From DATFNI01 sp963712305 (lineage in GTDB: Bacteria > Bacteroidota > Rhodothermia > Balneolales > DATFMH01): a stretch of DNA of 64,000 bases. The stretch lies in assembly GCA_963712305.1 (NCBI GenBank), contig CAVQHI010000002.1:1054001-1118000 (forward strand). Direction: 5' to 3'. Position numbers and translations under genes: made by a program. The notes under the pieces were generated by a model. The model saw only the letters and a program-made list of their open reading frames with translations, did no database searches and was not told the origin of the DNA. How positions within the stretch are numbered: position 1 is the stretch's first letter; each line of letters starts with the position of its first letter. Shown piece after piece: positions 25,710-33,824 of this stretch.

Positions 25710-26528
25710 ATGGGCAAAGTAATTTCCATCGCCAACCAGAAAGGCGGCGTGGGAAAGACCACAACAGCAATTAACCTTGCTGCAAGTCTTGCTGCAATAG
25801 AACATCCCACATTGCTAATCGATACGGATCCGCAGAGTAACTCTACCAGCGGTCTCGGAATTGATGCACATACAGTAACCAACTCTATATATGAGGTAAT
25901 GGTTGGTGGTGTAGACATCGATGATGCCGTCCGGCAGACAGAAATTCCATATCTCGATGTTGTCCCCTCTCATATCAACCTCGTGGGTGCCGAAATTGAG
26001 ATGATTGACCGTGAGATGAGGGAAAAAATTCTCGATCAGGCAATACGAGACATTCGCTCCAAGTACGATTTTGTTTTGATCGACTGTCCGCCGTCTCTTG
26101 GACTTCTGACAATCAATGCACTAAGTGCTTCCAACTCGGTCATCATACCTGTGCAATGCGAATATTTCGCACTTGAAGGGCTGGGGCAACTGCTGAACAC
26201 GATTAAGATCGTACGTCAACACCTCAACCCGGATCTCGAAATTGAAGGCGTTCTTCTCACGATGTACGATAACAGGACTCGTCTTTCCAATCAGGTAGCT
26301 CAGGAAGTAAAGCGATATTTCAACGATCGGGTTTTCTCGACAGTGGTAGCTCGTAATGTTCGACTTGCTGAGGCTCCCAGTTTCGGAAAACCCGTGCTCC
26401 TTTATGATTCAATAAGTGTGGGATCAAAGAATTATCTTTCACTTGCACGTGAAATAATTACCAGGAACAAGAAGTTATTCAAAAACAGCCCTATCTTTGC
26501 AGCAGAGTCGGAAACGGGCAACGAGTGA
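25710..26528 (+). CDS. parA: Chromosome-partitioning ATPase ParA (Soj)
   Basis: The protein has 272 residues. The deviant Walker A motif KGGVGKTT (residues 11-18) starts the protein. LLIDTDPQSNSTSGLG, FVLIDCPPSLGLLTINAL and SNQVAQEVKRYF complete the ParA/MinD signature. It binds nucleoid DNA with ATP and moves ParB-parS complexes, separating new origins. parB begins 21 bp downstream, as in most chromosomes. No parS site with a full match to TGTTTCACGTGAAACA was found in the window. Confidence 0.96.
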   Translation: MGKVISIANQKGGVGKTTTAINLAASLAAIEHPTLLIDTDPQSNSTSGLGIDAHTVTNSIYEVMVGGVDIDDAVRQTEIPYLDVVPSHINLVGAEIEMIDREMREKILDQAIRDIRSKYDFVLIDCPPSLGLLTINALSASNSVIIPVQCEYFALEGLGQLLNTIKIVRQHLNPDLEIEGVLLTMYDNRTRLSNQVAQEVKRYFNDRVFSTVVARNVRLAEAPSFGKPVLLYDSISVGSKNYLSLAREIITRNKKLFKNSPIFAAESETGNE

Positions 26529-26549
26529 TAGCGAAAAAGACGCAATTAG

Positions 26550-27470
26550 ATGGCAAAACGTAAAGCACTTGGCAGGGGATTAGGGGCATATTTCCCTGAT
26601 ATGGATGAATCTGGTGATAAGCAATCTGTTGAGTCATCCGGAGGTGGGAATCCTTATGTCGAGACAGGTGAGCGGGTTAATGTAATTCTTCATATCCCGG
26701 TCACCAATGTGCGACCTAACCCCAACCAGCCACGCAAAGAATTTGATGAACTTAAGCTGCAGGAGCTGTCAGAGTCTATACAACAGCATGGCCTGATCCA
26801 GCCAATTACAGTTCGATATGTTGGCGAAAAGCGATATGAGCTAATCAGTGGTGAGCGCAGGCTGCGTGCTGCCCGTATGGCAGGGTTTCACGATTTGCCG
26901 GCTTATGTCCGTGAGATCGATGATGAACAGTCACTTGCCTTTGCATTGGTAGAAAACGTGCAGCGTGAGGAGCTTAATCCCATAGAAATAGCTATGGGTT
27001 ATCGCAGATTGATTGACGAGTGTGATTATACTCAGGATGAGGTTTCGAAAAAAGTGGGAAAAAGCCGCAGTGCTGTAACCAATTTCCTGCGTTTGTTAAA
27101 TTTACCACCGCTGATTCAAAGAGCCCTTCGTGATGGAAAAATATCGACTGGACACGCAAGGGCACTCATCACCATCGAAGATCCTGAGCTGCAGCAGCAT
27201 ATTCTTGATAAAGCCATAGCTGAAGATTACTCGGTACGACAGATTGAAGATGTTGTACGGAGGATCTCGAAAAAGAAGTCGAAAAAGAGGAAATTGGTTG
27301 CGGAAAAAGAGCAAGCCAATTTTGAGCTTAATGAACTTGCAAAGCAACTACGCCATAAGCTCAGTACCAAAGTTCAGGTTAAGAAGAAAAACGAAGGCGG
27401 AGAAATCCGCATAGAATATTATTCAGACGAAGATCTAGATCGTCTTATCAGTGTTTTTGAAACGTTGTAA
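26550..27470 (+). CDS. parB: Chromosome-partitioning protein ParB
   Basis: The protein has 306 residues. The N-terminal arm (KALGRGLGAYFPD) resembles the usual start. The CTPase/ParB-N domain contains RPNPNQPRKEFDE and the arginine patch LISGERRLRAARMAG; the helix-turn-helix DEVSKKVGKSRSAVTNFLRL and a C-terminal dimerisation region follow. It loads on parS and slides as a CTP-gated clamp. The last 20 bases overlap the next gene. Upstream parA is in the same transcript. Confidence 0.96.
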   Translation: MAKRKALGRGLGAYFPDMDESGDKQSVESSGGGNPYVETGERVNVILHIPVTNVRPNPNQPRKEFDELKLQELSESIQQHGLIQPITVRYVGEKRYELISGERRLRAARMAGFHDLPAYVREIDDEQSLAFALVENVQREELNPIEIAMGYRRLIDECDYTQDEVSKKVGKSRSAVTNFLRLLNLPPLIQRALRDGKISTGHARALITIEDPELQQHILDKAIAEDYSVRQIEDVVRRISKKKSKKRKLVAEKEQANFELNELAKQLRHKLSTKVQVKKKNEGGEIRIEYYSDEDLDRLISVFETL

Positions 27471-28086
27471 AGTTACTTTGGGAGTACTGCTCCCAATGAT
27501 ATTGATCCTGGTGCTTTCGAACCAGAGTGTACGAGCCCAACAGTACCAGATGAGGCCATCGTCAGGTACAGGTATTTTCTCGCGTACCCCGCGTGATACC
27601 GTACCCAGCCCCAAAAAGGTTCTGTTTCGCTCATTGATCATACCTGGTTGGGGACAGATCACCAACAAACAGATCTGGAAAGTTCCTATTATATATGCGG
27701 GGTTGATTGGAATGTCGGTATGGGGAGTTCATATGACAAAAACATATCACGATCTGAGAGCCGCTTATTATAATTCGATAGCCGATCCTACACGAAACTA
27801 TCATACTGATAAAAGATATGGTCCGACCCCAGCCTATTTACAGGGGCAGTCAGCGCAAAAACTGCAGTATTTGAGAGATTATTATCATAATCACAGGGAT
27901 TTGGTCTTTCTTGGCGTTGGATTGGTATACGGCCTGAATGTGTTAGATGCCTATGTGTTCGCACAGTTGCGCGATTTCGATGTAAGTAAAGACCTGAGCA
28001 TTCGGGCCCAGCCTATTTTAACGCCAGTGTCAAGAAAACCGGGATTTGGCGTGACGTTACATTTCAAATTTAATTCTGCTAAGTAG
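27451..28086 (+). CDS. DUF5683 family membrane-associated protein
   Basis: The protein has 211 residues from a GTG at 27451, overlapping parB by 20 bp; TTG 27457 is the alternative. A signal peptide (VTLGVLLPMILILVLSNQSV, cleaved near RAQQ) is followed by the family hallmark LIIPGWGQITNKQIWKVPII, a hydrophobic hairpin around 75-95, a Tyr/His-rich loop, and a second hydrophobic stretch FLGVGLVYGLNVLDAYVF. DUF5683 proteins often follow parB in Bacteroidetes; function is unknown, probably envelope-linked. Confidence 0.8.
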   Translation: MFLKRCKVTLGVLLPMILILVLSNQSVRAQQYQMRPSSGTGIFSRTPRDTVPSPKKVLFRSLIIPGWGQITNKQIWKVPIIYAGLIGMSVWGVHMTKTYHDLRAAYYNSIADPTRNYHTDKRYGPTPAYLQGQSAQKLQYLRDYYHNHRDLVFLGVGLVYGLNVLDAYVFAQLRDFDVSKDLSIRAQPILTPVSRKPGFGVTLHFKFNSAK

Positions 28087-28101
28087 CTAATATGTTATCC
28101 T

Positions 28102-28809
28102 ATGGAAGAAAAAAATAAAAACGGGAAAATGAATCACTTTCCCCTGAAATATCGTGATGAGCTTTCAAGCGATATCTGGAGTATTTTCAAGATTATGGGA
28201 GAGTTTGTGGAAGGTTATGATCGCTTGTTGAAAATTGGTCCGTGCGTATCAGTTTTTGGCTCTTCACGGTTAAACAGCGGAATAAAATATTATGATATGG
28301 CTGTTGATCTGTCTGAAAAACTCACAGCCCATGGATTTGGTGTTATCACCGGTGGAGGTCCCGGCTTGATGGAGGCCGCAAATAAAGGTGCACGCCGGGG
28401 CAATGGAAAGTCAGTAGGATTGAATATTTCCCTTCCGCATGAGGAAAAACCCAATCAATATATTGATCCTGATTATTCGATCGACTTCAATTATTTCTTT
28501 GCTCGCAAGGTGATGTTTGTTAAATATTCCCAGGGATTTGTCGTGTTTCCGGGAGGGTTAGGGACATTAGACGAGTTTTATGAGGCACTAACATTAATGC
28601 AGACACGTAAAATTTCAAAATTCCCGGTTGTCATGATTGGAACAGAGTATTGGTCTGGTTTGATAGAGTGGATGAAGAACACGATGTTAGAAAATCATAC
28701 AATTAGACCCGATGATCTTCACCTGTTTCATCTGACAGACGATATAGATGAAGCGGTATCAGTTATTTACAAATTTTATCAGGATCACGAGCTCAGTCCC
28801 AATTTTTAA
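28102..28809 (+). CDS. LOG family nucleotide 5'-monophosphate phosphoribohydrolase-like protein
   Basis: The protein has 235 residues. Rossmann fold with CVSVFGSSRL, GGGPGLMEAANKGA and the family active-site motif PGGLGTLDEFYE near residue 152. LOG proteins hydrolyse the ribose 5-phosphate bond of nucleotides such as AMP or cytokinin precursors; in bacteria the physiological substrate is often a purine or pyrimidine monophosphate. ATG 28102, 16 bp after the DUF5683 gene, so probably the last gene of the parAB transcript; a hairpin follows. Confidence 0.88.
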   Translation: MEEKNKNGKMNHFPLKYRDELSSDIWSIFKIMGEFVEGYDRLLKIGPCVSVFGSSRLNSGIKYYDMAVDLSEKLTAHGFGVITGGGPGLMEAANKGARRGNGKSVGLNISLPHEEKPNQYIDPDYSIDFNYFFARKVMFVKYSQGFVVFPGGLGTLDEFYEALTLMQTRKISKFPVVMIGTEYWSGLIEWMKNTMLENHTIRPDDLHLFHLTDDIDEAVSVIYKFYQDHELSPNF

Positions 28810-28846
28810 ACTTTGATGTAATTATTATTGCAATTCTTAGTCACTT

Positions 28847-28871
28847 TGCAGTAGTTTATAAAATTACTGCA
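28847..28871. terminator. Hairpin after the LOG gene
   Basis: TGCAGTAGTTT pairs with AAATTACTGCA (10 of 11 plus one G-U) around an ATA loop. The following TTTGTTTG is only a weak T-run. It could also be an operator for the TPR gene 70 bp on. Confidence 0.45.
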
Positions 28872-28940
28872 TTTGTTTGATAATAATATCTTTTTTAGCT
28901 TCGTTTTCTATTCGTAACCCAAAACCCAAATGTCAAAGAT

Positions 28941-29945
28941 ATGAGGTTTCTTAGTCGTATCGTCCTGGTGTTCAGTTTGGTTGTGTTTGCAGTTGCCAGT
29001 ATGAGCAGCATTGCACAGGCCCAAACTAAAAAGGATGCCATTGAAGCTTTTAACCAAGGCTATGAGTTAGCCAAAAAAGGCCAGACTCAGGCTGCTATTA
29101 ATAAATTCGAAGAAAGTGCTTCCCTATCACAAAAAGTGGGCCCTGATGCAAAAGAAATCATGGACAAAGCACAGGACCAGCTGCCATCTCTGTATTATCA
29201 ACTGGCAATAGGTCAGTATCGTAAACAAGATATGCAGGGCGCTATCGATGCTTTCCAGAAAGCTGAACAGGTAGCCGACAAGTATGGTAATAAGGAAATT
29301 GCGCAACGGTCGAAAGCCAATGTTCCTAAGCTATACTATGCGATGGGCAATAGTGCTCTTCAACAAGGCAACTATCAGGCGGCACTCGATGCTTCTAATA
29401 AAGCGCTGGAGCTGGAGCCAAATAATCCGAAGCCTTACTATCAACAGGGTTTGGTTTATAAAAAAATGAAAAAGATGGACGAAGCGCTCCAGAAATTCGA
29501 TAAAGCAATCGACCTTGCTAAGAAAGCGAATGACACGGTGACGCTGAATAGTGCCCAAAATTCTGCAAAAAACTACCTGCTCTCAACGGGCGTAGATTAT
29601 CAGCAGAAAAAGGAATATTCAAAAGCCATCGATCTTCTGACCAAATCACTGAATTACGACAATTCATTTGCAAATGCTTACTACCGTCTTGCAGAAACCT
29701 ACAATAAGATGGGGCAGTCCAGCAAGGCTCTCAACGATGCAAATGAAGCACTAAAATATGAAAAAGGAAGCAAGACCGATAAAGCCAAAATTTGGTTTGA
29801 AATTGGTTTGGCCGAGCAATCAATGAATAACAAGTCTAAAGCTTGTGATGCATTCGAAAATGCTGCGTTCGGTTCATTTAAAGCTTCTGCTGAATATAAA
29901 ATGGAACAAGAACTGAAGTGTAAGCAAGCACAACCGAATCAATAA
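28941..29945 (+). CDS. Secreted tetratricopeptide-repeat protein
   Basis: The protein has 334 residues. The signal peptide is cleaved near SIAQAQ. TPR units run through most of the mature protein: AIEAFNQGYELAKKGQTQAA, YYAMGNSALQQGNYQAALDA, YYQQGLVYKKMKKMDEAL, AYYRLAETYNKMGQSSKAL and IWFEIGLAEQSMNNKSKACD. It is probably periplasmic; partners unknown. A Rho-independent terminator 24 bp after the stop closes a single-gene unit. Confidence 0.85.
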   Translation: MRFLSRIVLVFSLVVFAVASMSSIAQAQTKKDAIEAFNQGYELAKKGQTQAAINKFEESASLSQKVGPDAKEIMDKAQDQLPSLYYQLAIGQYRKQDMQGAIDAFQKAEQVADKYGNKEIAQRSKANVPKLYYAMGNSALQQGNYQAALDASNKALELEPNNPKPYYQQGLVYKKMKKMDEALQKFDKAIDLAKKANDTVTLNSAQNSAKNYLLSTGVDYQQKKEYSKAIDLLTKSLNYDNSFANAYYRLAETYNKMGQSSKALNDANEALKYEKGSKTDKAKIWFEIGLAEQSMNNKSKACDAFENAAFGSFKASAEYKMEQELKCKQAQPNQ

Positions 29946-29968
29946 GTTCCAGATTTCGAAGACTGTTG

Positions 29969-30002
29969 AAAAGGCCGTTCCTTATTGGAATGGCCTTTTT
30001 TT
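29969..30002 (+). terminator. Rho-independent terminator
   Basis: AAAAGGCCGTTCC pairs with GGAATGGCC around TTATT and is followed by TTTTTTT. Confidence 0.88.
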
Positions 30003-30186
30003 ATGTCTTATAGCTGTTTTTTGAATTACCTCCTGACTTTTCACACAATTTTTTATTAACGGTAAATATCATCTGAGAGAACCTGTTGCTTTTCTTACTG
30101 TTTTCACTTCTGTACTTTCTGTGTGTTCCAGTCATCGTGAATGATCAAAACCATCATTCCAGAATTCTATGTAAGTGTTTTACCTT

Positions 30187-32844
30187 ATGGGAAAAAGAAA
30201 TTTATCTGCCGGCGGATTTTCGGCTATCATGATTGTGCTATTATCTTGGGTTGTAATTAATCCGGTTTTTGGTAAACAAATTCAACCCAACCCCCAACAT
30301 GATCGTAACGTACGGACCATCAACTCCAATTGGCGATTTATAAGAGAAGATGTAAATAACGGTCGTGATCCTGGACTGGATGATCATGACTGGCAAGTCG
30401 TTTCACTGCCTCATACCTGGAACGGAAAAGATGCCTTCGATGACAGCCAGGGCTATTATCACGGTGCCGCCTGGTACAGAAAGCGGATTCATATCACTCA
30501 AAATCTTTCAGGAAAACAGCTATTCCTGAAATTCGGTGCGGTCAACCAAGTTGCAGAGGTCTATATAAACGGGCACAAGGTGACTGAACACAAAGGCGGA
30601 TACACAGCTTTTTCCGTTAATATCACACCATATGTTAATTTTGGGGCAGAAAATGTCATTGCTGTGAGGGTCGATAACAGCTATGATCATGAAATACCGC
30701 CGTTATCTGCAGACTTTACCTTCTTTGGCGGGATTTACCGTAATGTGTGGATGATCGCAACCGACCCGGTCCATATTGACATTACCGACTTTGGATCGTC
30801 CGGTGTTTTTATACATACGACTGAAGTGTCGGATCAGTCAGCCATTGTACAAGTTAAAACGGTGGTTGCTAATAATTCAGATCAAAATCAGGATATCCGG
30901 CTTGAGACGATCATATCAGATCATGAAGGCAATATCGTGGAGAAAATGAGTTCTGGTATAACTATCGAATCGGGAGAGACAAAAGAAATTTCCCGGAAAA
31001 GTCCGGCTATCAAAGATCCCCACCTCTGGTCTCCCAATGGTCCATACCTGTACACCGTCACGACAAAGATCATTCAAAATGATTCGGTTGTTGATAGTGA
31101 GACCAATCCTTTAGGTATTCGGTGGTATAAATTTGATCCAAACAAGGGATTTTTTCTAAATGGAAAACACTTGAAACTATGTGGTGTTGACCGACACCAG
31201 TTCTATCCCGGCATGGGCAGTGCGGTACCGGAGAGGTATAATGTAGCCGATATGAAGATGATCAAAGACATGGGGGGTAATTTTGTCCGGCTTGCCCATT
31301 ATCCGCAGGATCCATCTGTGCTGCAAGCAGCCGATCGCCTCGGGATACTGATATGGCAGGAAATTCCCGTCGTGAACACGATTGATACCTCTGCAGCATT
31401 CACTGAAAATGCATCCCACATGCTGCGTGAGATGGTTCGCCAATATTATAATTATCCATCAATCATTCTGTGGGGTTACATGAATGAAGTTTTGCTCAGA
31501 CCGGCATATGGTAATGATCAGCCGGTACAGAGAAAGGCGTATTTTCAAAAAGTTGTTACTCTTGCGAAACATTTGAATTCTATTGCCCGCCAGGAGGATT
31601 CAACCCGTGAGACGGCGATGGCTATGCATCACAGTTCGTTGTACGATCAGACGGGAATTTCGGGCGTCCCTGATGTTGTGGGGTGGAATCTTTACCAGGG
31701 ATGGTATGAGCCGATGCAGGATAGCACGGGTCAAAACCTATTCGGAAAATATCTGGATGAGCAACATGCTAAATATCCCCAAAGAGTGATGATCATCAGT
31801 GAGTATGGCGCGGGAAGCGACAGCCGGATTCACACTACGGATCCGCAGCGGTTCGACTTTTCCACCGAATATCAGAATTATTATCACGAACTCATCCTCA
31901 ACCAAATTGATGAGAGGCCATTTGTGGCCGGGGCGACTGCATGGGTGATGTACGATTTTCCCTCGGAAGGTAGAAGCGACACACGGCCATGGATAAACGA
32001 AAAAGGACTGGTTAACGAAGACCGTACTCCAAAGGAAGCCTACTATTTCTACAAAGCAAAACTATCAAATGAACCGGTTCTGCATATCGCCTCACGTGAT
32101 TGGACTAACCGGACTGTTCCCTGCAGTGAAAGTAACCAAAAAGAGTTCAAAGAGCCGGTCGCAATATTTTCAAACCTGGAAAACGTCAGCTTATCGGTAA
32201 ATGGCCGATCACTCGGGACGAAACATCCTGATAAAAGTGGTTACGTAAATGCATCAGTTCCCATGCGTATCGGTGCCAATAAATTGGTTGTCCGAGGTCG
32301 TGAAAACGGCCAAAATTATTCTGATGAATTGACGATCAACGTATTTTACCGCGGTGATTTCTCGGGTTCATCCGGAAGTTTACCATTACTGTTGGTCGAT
32401 GCCGGTTCCCATTATCAATTCTATCCGGAACCGGGAGTGATATGGGAAGCGGACCAGTCGAAACAAGGGCACGTCTGGGGCTATGACGGCGGTAAGGAAG
32501 GCCATACATCTGCCAATATCCTAACGACCAGTGATGATCCCATATATCAAAATTACCGGGAAGGAATGGGCAACTATCATTTTGACGTGCCTCCGGGATC
32601 ATATGAAGTGAAAGTCTTTCTGGCTGAGCCGGAATACGGAGTGACGGGAAAACGGATTTTTTCCGTCTTAGTAAATGACAAGGACTTGTTTAACCATTTA
32701 GATTTGGCCGGAACCTACGGTAAGGACGTACCTGTTTCACGGGCGATTCATGTAGACGTGGATGGTAAAGATGGCATCACCATCTCCTTTGCAGCTACCA
32801 AAGGAAAAGCGCTCGTAAACGGGATAAGCGTAAGAAAGGAATGA
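30187..32844 (+). CDS. Glycoside hydrolase family 2 protein with malectin domain
   Basis: The protein has 885 residues from ATG 30187; a GTG four codons earlier would spoil the signal peptide. It is secreted (cleavage near VFGKQ). GH2 layout: sugar-binding jelly roll (WYRKRIHI, AEVYINGHKV), immunoglobulin-like domain (about 200-310), and TIM barrel with acid/base Glu434 in WGYMNEVL and nucleophile Glu539 in IISEYGAGS. After a second Ig-like domain, residues about 720-885 form a malectin/CBM57 module (VDAGSHYQF, YHFDVPPGSYEVKVFLAEPE). Likely a beta-galactosidase-type exo-enzyme; exact sugar unknown. No transporter or SusCD pair adjoins. Confidence 0.88.
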   Translation: MGKRNLSAGGFSAIMIVLLSWVVINPVFGKQIQPNPQHDRNVRTINSNWRFIREDVNNGRDPGLDDHDWQVVSLPHTWNGKDAFDDSQGYYHGAAWYRKRIHITQNLSGKQLFLKFGAVNQVAEVYINGHKVTEHKGGYTAFSVNITPYVNFGAENVIAVRVDNSYDHEIPPLSADFTFFGGIYRNVWMIATDPVHIDITDFGSSGVFIHTTEVSDQSAIVQVKTVVANNSDQNQDIRLETIISDHEGNIVEKMSSGITIESGETKEISRKSPAIKDPHLWSPNGPYLYTVTTKIIQNDSVVDSETNPLGIRWYKFDPNKGFFLNGKHLKLCGVDRHQFYPGMGSAVPERYNVADMKMIKDMGGNFVRLAHYPQDPSVLQAADRLGILIWQEIPVVNTIDTSAAFTENASHMLREMVRQYYNYPSIILWGYMNEVLLRPAYGNDQPVQRKAYFQKVVTLAKHLNSIARQEDSTRETAMAMHHSSLYDQTGISGVPDVVGWNLYQGWYEPMQDSTGQNLFGKYLDEQHAKYPQRVMIISEYGAGSDSRIHTTDPQRFDFSTEYQNYYHELILNQIDERPFVAGATAWVMYDFPSEGRSDTRPWINEKGLVNEDRTPKEAYYFYKAKLSNEPVLHIASRDWTNRTVPCSESNQKEFKEPVAIFSNLENVSLSVNGRSLGTKHPDKSGYVNASVPMRIGANKLVVRGRENGQNYSDELTINVFYRGDFSGSSGSLPLLLVDAGSHYQFYPEPGVIWEADQSKQGHVWGYDGGKEGHTSANILTTSDDPIYQNYREGMGNYHFDVPPGSYEVKVFLAEPEYGVTGKRIFSVLVNDKDLFNHLDLAGTYGKDVPVSRAIHVDVDGKDGITISFAATKGKALVNGISVRKE

Positions 32845-32851
32845 TGAGCAT

Positions 32852-32890
32852 AAAAAAAGCCGGCTGAATTGTTAACCAGCCGGCTTTTTT
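32852..32890. terminator. Bidirectional terminator between GH2 and clpP genes
   Basis: AAAAAAAGCCGGCTG pairs with CAGCCGGCTTTTTT around AATTGTTAAC, giving A- and T-runs on both sides; it serves the convergent genes. Confidence 0.9.
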
Positions 32891-32904
32891 CAAAATAGTA
32901 CCGA

Positions 32905-33516
32905 TTATTTGAAAGATATTTTATTCGAAATTTTATCGACGATGCCATATTTGATCGATTCTTTGGCATCCATCCAGTAATCGCGATCAAAATCTTCTAT
33001 GATTTCATCGACTTTTTTGCCGCATCGATCGGCGAGGATTTGTGCAGAACGTTCTTTTGTGCGAACAATCTCTCGGGCCTGAATTTCAAGATCGCTTGCC
33101 GGTCCCTGGATAACGCCGCCAATACTCGGTTGATGGATCAGTACTTTCCCGCTTGGCCAGATGAAGCGTTTGCCCTTTTCTCCGGCTGACAGCAGGATAG
33201 AGGCCATTGATGCAGCCAGTCCGATGCAAACCGTTGAAACCTTGGATGATATCATATTCATGGTGTCGTAGATGACCAATCCGGAAGTAACAACACCACC
33301 AGGGCTGCTAATAAAGAACGTTATGTCCTTGCCAGGATCCATGGATTCCAGGTACATCAACCGGTTTACGATATCGCGGGCTGAATCGTCGTTAACTGGT
33401 CCCCAAAGGAAAATCTGTCGTTTTTCGAGAAATTTCTTGTTGAATTTATTTAACTCACCAAGACTTTCAATCAACTCTTTCGTATTGTCGTCGTCGTCGT
33501 TCATGTACTTGCTCAT
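32905..33516 (-). CDS. clpP: ATP-dependent Clp protease proteolytic subunit
   Basis: The protein has 203 residues. The ClpP fold shows FFISSPGGVVTSGLVIYDTM, the catalytic Ser103 in GLAASMASILLSAG, His128 in KVLIHQP and a C-terminal Asp in the DRDYWMDAKE segment. An acidic N-terminal stretch (MNDDDD) is unusual. It forms the protease barrel for ClpX/ClpA-type unfoldases. There is no tig or clpX beside it, so it could be a second paralogue. ATG 33516; a candidate promoter lies about 195 bp upstream. Confidence 0.94.
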   Translation of the reverse strand: MSKYMNDDDDNTKELIESLGELNKFNKKFLEKRQIFLWGPVNDDSARDIVNRLMYLESMDPGKDITFFISSPGGVVTSGLVIYDTMNMISSKVSTVCIGLAASMASILLSAGEKGKRFIWPSGKVLIHQPSIGGVIQGPASDLEIQAREIVRTKERSAQILADRCGKKVDEIIEDFDRDYWMDAKESIKYGIVDKISNKISFK

Positions 33517-33710
33517 AATAGATGTAAACCGTTTTTGGGTTTGTTAATTCGGTAAGTAATGGTAATCAAATGAATTTATTCAGACGGAAGATCACAAATT
33601 CAGACGTGTAAAACCACTGATTTATATAATTGAGTTACAATTGAATCTGAGTTTTTTAAGCTGCAGAGATCAAACGTTTGCCTGAAAAAATGCGTTTCAA
33701 ACAGGAATAA

Positions 33711-33745
33711 CAAAGTTAGTGCTTTTTTTATTCATTTAAGGCAAA
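33711..33745 (-). promoter_or_regulatory. Candidate Bacteroidetes-type promoter for clpP
   Basis: On the minus strand, TTTG (33745-33742), 23 bp, then TAACTTTG (33718-33711), an exact TAnnTTTG. The rest of the 308-bp gap between clpP and tkt holds no reading frame that I can support; the tkt promoter is not obvious. Confidence 0.5.
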
Positions 33746-33824
33746 CTGTCTTTTACCCAATCCCAGAAAATCTGTTATCTTACCCCGGTTTTTGAGTTTC
33801 TAATAATCTTTTGAGAAAAATGTT

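Noticed and set aside
26440..26470. A parS-like site in the 3' part of parA (CTTGCACGTGAAATAA)
   Set aside because: Only about 12 of 16 positions match TGTTTCACGTGAAACA, and the bases encode conserved parA residues.
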